Below, piece after piece: positions 58,272-64,000 of a DNA stretch of 64,000 bases. Every line of letters starts with the position of its first letter. The first letter of the stretch is position 1. This DNA is from Dendrobium chrysotoxum (lineage: Eukaryota; Streptophyta; Magnoliopsida; Asparagales; Orchidaceae), in NCBI GenBank assembly GCA_019925795.1, contig CM034297.1, positions 44,848,683-44,912,682 on the forward strand. The letters are read 5' to 3'. Under the pieces are notes generated by a model. That model ran no database searches. It was not told the DNA's origin and was given only the letters and a program-made list of their open reading frames with translations. The position numbers and the translations under genes are program-made.

Positions 58272-58590
58272 CTCTTTGGAATCCAATTTTAGATATATGT
58301 CTCCCTACTCAAATGTCTAACTTTCATAACTCATAATTTTAAATAAATTACATCAACATTAAAATGAAAAATCTTGACTCTCCTACAAGATTATCCTAAA
58401 CATTTAAAATCAAATCAATCCCCAAATAGTTTATATATATGTACAATAAAAGGTAAACCACACTTGGCCATGCTCCTATTTATTTGGGGGCTAAGCAGTT
58501 GAAGCACATATAGTAGTTACAATAATTATTAATTTAGCCCCCATTTTATTGCCCTACACGAGCGTGGCCACCTGCAAAAAAATTATTGAG
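58272..58590. other. Flank between Sirevirus C and R1, no gene
   Basis: AT-rich, with TTCATAACTCATAATTTTAAAT resembling inverted R1 segment A. Probably the continuation of R1 beyond the Sirevirus C insertion. Nothing else seen. Confidence 0.35.
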
Positions 58591-61500
58591 CAACCAAATT
58601 GGTCCTAACCTAAGGTTAAACTATCACCCATCAAATCAATTCATAGATTATAATTAAAGTAAATAAACACTCACATCAATTAATTTTTAATCATGATATG
58701 CAATGAAAACTCAAAAAAACCCAGCACACAGCAGTAAAAGTAAACACTGACCTAGCGTAGACTAGAGTTAGTTGTCCTAGCGAACCATCTAAAGTGTATG
58801 CTAAAGGCAGTGTAATTGGAGTAGATCCTAAGCTGATAGTTTGTTCAAGTTATCTGATATTCTGATTTGTTAAGAATTGAAGTGGGAGAATTTAGTTAGA
58901 ATTCAGATATTAATATATTAAAGTTCATTTTAGAATACATTTTTAAGGTTGATTGATTAGATGAATTTAATTAGTTAGAGATTAAAGGATCGATGAATTT
59001 TAATTAATTTGATTAGTTACTGATTTTAAGAATTAAATTAATTTAAAATTTCCACCAACTGGTTCATGGTGTTGTCACAGTTGGCTAGAGGAACTAGGCC
59101 TCTTTATGACATTTAGCCCTACAACCCAAGGCAGTCCAACCTATAAACAAAGTTGATGTGGTTGAATTAAAGTTTTTAATTTATTTAAGTAATTAAGAGT
59201 CACTTAATTTTAAAATTTTACACTCCATTGAATCTGTTCGTGGCACTGTCATAGTGGACTAGAGGAATCAGGCCTCCTTAGGACACTTAGCCCCGCAGCT
59301 CAAGGTAGTCCATCGTAAAAACTTTATCTTTGGAGTACTTATTGTGTATTAAAATGTTGGTTAACTGATTAATCAGGAATGACCTAAGGTGATGTTTCTA
59401 AGTATTTAGGGTTTTTTTGGAATTTGCTAAATATTTTTAATTAATTAATTAAATTAATTATTAATTTTCCTTAAAAATTAAATTAAAGTTAAATCAGAGG
59501 TCTGATCGTGGGGTTTTTATTTTTCATGGATTAAGGGTTCAATTATGAGCTATTAGAGTCCTTATATAAATTTTTAGGATTTAATATAAATTAATTATAA
59601 ATTAATTAAGGCTCTAGGTCAAATCTAAAAAGAGATTTTGGAGTTCCTAATAGGTGAACCAAATGGATTTCATTCCTAGTAAAAATTGGACCATGAGATT
59701 AGCTAATCTCAATGTCCAATCCCACTAAATTTGGGCCCAATTGGAACTCTCTAAGGTGGTTAACCAAATGACTTAAGGCAACCTCTAAGTTACCTTCAAA
59801 AATTCCTAAGTCACTACCCTAAGCTTGGATGAGAATGAAATCAGTGGCTCTAAACTCCCTAAATTAAGCATAATCATCACACAAACACTCAAACCCTATA
59901 TATCATTTAATAAGTGAATATATTGATTTAAAATTAAGGGTCAAACCATGACCCTTAAGCTCAAATCAACTTAAAATAGCCCTTAATTAAATCAAATAGG
60001 GGAGAAGAATTTTGGACATGTCAGGAACATGCCCAAAAACAATCCCCCAAAATTTCAATCCCTTATGAGTTTTCCTAATGCCATAATTATAAAAATATCC
60101 CTAGTGTTCTAACTATTATAACTTAAGTTTCATGCATGCTTAAGAATTAAAACCATAGGGCTTTGATAGGTCTCCTCGAGACCTTTCAAATGAGCCTAAG
60201 AACACATAAATTGGATAAGAGTGTAAGGAGATATGATTTTTTGAAGTTTTGTGCAATTTCCTATGAAATTAAATCCAAATTTACACAATCAGCTAGCGCT
60301 TTACATGCGGGCGCCACTCGATTGGCCAGCTAATCATTGCGGATGACTTTGTAAATACAGAATTAATTATAGTCGTTGGATCATTGATTGAGTGGCCACG
60401 ATCGAACGGGATCCAGAACCATGGGATTTAATTCAAACTGTTGATTAAAATCAACAGTTAGGATTATGTCTTCAACCTCCCACACAGCCCCGAAGTCGTC
60501 TACTTTCTCCGACATAATCCAAGAGATCCTACTAGAAAACTCTCACAAAATTTCATAAGGAGGATCACAACAATAAGGACTTTCAATCCAACGGTGGGAT
60601 TACATTGGATTGAAAGTTCCTTTCACACTTGACCAACACTACCTAGCTAGGAGCTTGAGAAAGGATTCTCACCATATAGAAAGCTCCAATGAATGGATTT
60701 TTCTATCAGGAAGCTTGAGGGGATGATGGAGAAGGTTTTCCTTCAGAAGTCTTGGCTAGAGGATCACTGGAAGTAGGAGTTCAAGCAGAGTGCGAAGATT
60801 TTTCTCCATAGCTCATTTCGAACTTATGGACTAAAGGGGCCAAGAAGCTGGGAAATGATGTAGGAGGATTTAGGGAGCTTTGGGGAAGGTTTTTAAAATA
60901 TTGGGATTGAGTGAGGGGCTTTGGATGAGGGTGTCCTATTCAAGTGTTGGCCACGAGCTTGGATGGTAGGGATCGATCAGGCAGCTGCTAGATGGCCTCT
61001 AGGTATAAGGGGACATCTTAGGAAGTCATTTTGAACTCTAAGGGATCAAACTCTTGCCTTGGATAAGCTTCATCCAGAGCCCGTGAATGGGGAACCATTG
61101 GAGTTAGTTTGCCATTCATTCAGGCCACCGCCAACTACTAGATGGGTCAGGCTTATGCGGAAAGTTTGCTGGGGGTTTGGTGAGCTCGAGAGTGAGCTCA
61201 ATTGGGTAGGTGAAATCTTGAATCATTGGGGAGGCTCAGGTTTACCCAAACCTGTATAGTTTGGGTCCATTTGGGTGCAACCTGGGTTGAGTCAGGTCAT
61301 GTAATTGATGGAGAAGATGCATTGGGTTAAGGGGCACCCAATGCAAGTGTTAATTGGGTTTGATATGGTCTGATATGGAAGATGGCTCAGGTCAAAGTGG
61401 TTTTGACCACTTTGGGCTAGTCTAGAGGTTAACCCAAGTTAACCTAAGGGTGGGGTTGGCTAGGGTGGGTGTATTGGTGCTAGGGCCACCTAATGGAGGT

Positions 61501-62855
61501 GTTGGTTTAGCTTAGTGAGGCCTACATTGGGAAATGACTCAACCCATAGTAGTTTTGACCACTTTGAGTTAGCCTAATTCCTAACCTAAGTTTAGTCAAG
61601 GGCTGGGTGAACTAGAGGAGTGTTGGGTCATGGTGGACCCAATGCCACCATTCATTTGATCCAATTAGGCTAGGGTTGGAACTTAGCTCAAGAGAAACAT
61701 ATCTTTGGACACTTGGGTCAAGCCAAATGGCTAACCTAAGTGGGCCCAAGGCTTGGGTCCTCAAGAGGGGTCTCCTAGGAACCAAATGGCTCATCTCATG
61801 AGTTTGAATGGGTTTGGAGAATTCTTGTTCAACAGGTTTGAGAGGGTGGAAGTGGATGGGAGGTTTGGTCAAACTTGTTAGACTTGGTCAACCAAGTTGA
61901 CCCAAGGTCAAGGGTTTGGTCCATTGAGTTCAAATTGATCATATGAACTCAATGGAGATGGTTTCAATTCAAGGGGTTCATTTAGTTTGAAATGGGTGTT
62001 TAAACCCTTAAGGGCCACATTAGTCAACCATGGTCGACTTGGTCAAATAGGTCAAACCAAAGGGTGGGTTTGGGTCCAATGTGTTCCTAATGACATTTGG
62101 GATCCATTGGGATAGATTTTGAAGGTTTAGAAGGTTGAACTATATTGAGTTTTGGGGAAAAGACCAAAAATTTCTTTAAAGGGCATTTTGGTCATTTTAA
62201 CCCCTGATCAAACTGGGTCCAGCAAAGTGTAGGTTACTGGTCAATAAGTCATAATAAAGGATATGGAAGTGGTTAGAAGTTTTGGAAAGGGTACCAAGGT
62301 CAAATTCTACTGAATGATAAATCCAGTGGCATAGGGTGTAAATGTTTGAAGGTTTTGTAGCCTATGAAAATCAATCTAGTTTATGGGGATAGGGACCTCA
62401 GAGTGAGCTCAAATTTGGTGGGTTAACCCTAGAGACATGTCTAAACAATATATAATTGATATACCCTAAATCAGAGGTCATTTGATTAGGTTTCAGGGTG
62501 ACAAAAAAATTACCCAGAAAGGGTTTCAGGACCTAATTCCTTAACCTTGGGATTTGGTTTGGAATGTTGGATTTGGATTGAATTTTGGACTTGAATGGTT
62601 GAGTTTGAATTATTCACATCAATGATAATCAAATGAATAATTGGGATTGATCAGATATGATTTTAAGGGTGATTAAAAGTTGGTGGAGGGCTAGACTAAA
62701 GATTGAATTGGAAGATGGAATTGGATTTTATTAGACTTGGATCTGATTTTGACTGGACACCTCCCAATCATTAGGTCACCAGAAAAAAACTCAAATAGGT
62801 TCTAGTGACCTCATACAAAAATGAGGTCAATACACCTACAGAGAACTCTGTGAGC
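58591..62855 (+). repeat. R1 repeat family, right copy (segments D-A-B-C)
   Basis: D: 58600-59400, containing two tandem units around TTGTCACAGTTGGCTAGAGG (59073) and ACTGTCATAGTGGACTAGAGG-like text (59245), each followed by GGCCTC and TTAGCCC. A: 59400-59760. B: 59760-60900. C: 60900-62840. B and C match the left copy in the opposite orientation. Frames 61059-61259 (plus) and 61612-61872 (minus) show no domain and are not conserved in the left copy. It may be an LTR or non-autonomous retrotransposon; no primer site was identified. Confidence 0.5.
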
Positions 62856-64000
62856 ATTCAGATCATTCCTAACATAAGGGTAACCTAACACCATCACACC
62901 AATTCACAGATTGCATTGTAAGTAAACAATCACATCAATCAAACCACTTTGTAATCAACATGTAGTAAAAATCATAGAAAACTCAGCACACAATATCAGG
63001 AAAGTAAAATATCAACTAGCCTAAGGTTAGAGTTGGTTGTCTTAGCAAATCATCTAAAGTAAAATATCCTATGCTAGGTAGTTTGTTAAAGTTGTATAGT
63101 AAGTTGATTTGTTAAAGGTTTAAGGGATTTTAGTTTTAATTCAAGTGTTAATGATTTGAAGTTAATTTTAAGATGCATTTTAAGGGTTGAGTGATTACTA
63201 CCTTTATTTATACTAGGGCTATGATGTTTATTTCACCTTTATTGGGGCTAAATTAATAGCCTTGTAGATCTGGGTTACCCAATAGTAGCTAGTTCTATTA
63301 AGTTAATTTAATTACCAGGAAAATAAAGAATTAATAATTTTTAATCAATTTAATTGGTTGCTAATTTTAAGGATTATATTAATTAAATTTTCCATTAACT
63401 GGTTTGTGAAGTTGCCACAATGGGCTCGAGGAACAAAGTCTCCATAGGACACTTAGCCCCGCAGCTTAAGGTAGTACAGCCTATAAACTAGGTTGATATA
63501 GTTGAATTAAGGATTTTAATTTGGTTAAATAATTAATAATTAATTTATTTTTAAAGTCTTACACTCCATTAAATTTGTTCGTGGCCTGGTCACAGATGGC
63601 TCAAGGAACCAGGCCTCCTTAAGACGCTTAGCCCCATAGCTCAAGGTAATCCATCCTAAAAATATCATCTTTGGAGTGCTTATTATGTATTAAGAGGTTG
63701 GTTGATTAATTTTACAAATCAAATTAATGTTTCCTAGAATTTTAATCAATTATTTATTTTTTTTGGAATTTTTAGAATTATTTCATGCATTAAATTAAGG
63801 GGTCAAAATTTAACTTTTTTAATTAAAGTGAATTTTGGAACTTTGATATTTTTCCTAAATATCATACCCTAAGATGAGTAATTAAACACTAAATACATAA
63901 CAAAAAGTTAGTATCAAAAATAGATTTAAGTGCACAATAAATAATTATTATAGTAATGGTTATATGTTATATTGCAATTATAATTTTATTTAGTAGGTTA
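62856..64000 (+). repeat. R1 segment D-A, second direct copy, cut by window end
   Basis: From about 62860 the sequence repeats 58600 onward, with a period of about 4.26 kb. It includes CTAGCCTAAGGTTAGAGTTG (63016) and the two tandem units (63400 and 63570). The end of the window enters segment A. The direct repeat suggests either a tandem array or an LTR pair. Confidence 0.5.

Noticed and set aside
61059..61259. 66-residue frame in R1
   Set aside because: No domain, and the aligned left R1 copy does not keep the frame.
1..64000. tRNA or rRNA genes
   Set aside because: No cloverleaf-like or rRNA-like stretch was recognised on reading; only primer sites complementary to tRNA ends were found.

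Overview
The window is plant nuclear DNA from a repeat-rich angiosperm genome. It is almost entirely nested transposable elements, and I found no intact host gene. The evidence is three copia elements with plant Sirevirus hallmarks (LTRs opening near TTTTGATGATAACAAA, primer site TGGTATCAGAGC, long coiled-coil gag, several AAAAGGGGGAG tracts), a TAT-type Ty3/gypsy element with a tRNA-Arg-like primer site, a decayed Mutator-like/plant-mobile-domain gene, a hAT-type MITE, and a nuclear insertion of plant mitochondrial DNA carrying part of atp8. The species cannot be told from the sequence.

Layout. 1-9143 (minus strand): the 5' part of a TAT-type Ty3/gypsy element, with a 4.84-kb LTR (4302-9143), primer site (4278-4295), leader, a broken gag start (about 2011-3944) and an open gag/linker frame (1-2010) that runs off the left edge. 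9144-17728: remains of a minus-strand Mutator-like/PMD gene (17728 down to 10490), split by a 5.3-kb solo LTR of the same TAT family in the opposite orientation (11394-16710, target duplication TGGAC). The two LTRs form a 12.4-kb imperfect inverted repeat. 17729-19240: AT-rich, featureless.

19241-23846, 46087-47886 and 58591-64000 belong to one large gene-less repeat family, called R1 here. Its left copy contains the mitochondrial insertion (about 20000-20938). A hAT MITE (23855-46078, duplication TCTATAAG) sits in R1 and was itself split by Sirevirus A (24358-35903, duplication AACCA) and Sirevirus B (35952-45923, near-duplication ATGTT/GTGTT). Sirevirus C (47892-58266, duplication CTTTC) entered R1 separately.

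The Sireviruses share LTRs filled with 15-bp near-palindromes (consensus ATCRTCCTGGAYGAT), a TATA-like box, a tandem-repeat leader, the iMet primer site, a gag with two CCHC knuckles and a coiled coil, then protease, integrase, reverse transcriptase and RNase H, and a post-pol non-coding zone. All three are dead, mostly through G-to-A or C-to-T changes that hit catalytic residues. Sirevirus A alone carries a third ORF after pol (32865-33982). It is preceded by a second palindrome array (32260-32782) and a TATA-like box, an arrangement like that of the LTR promoter. This is the most unusual structure in the window.
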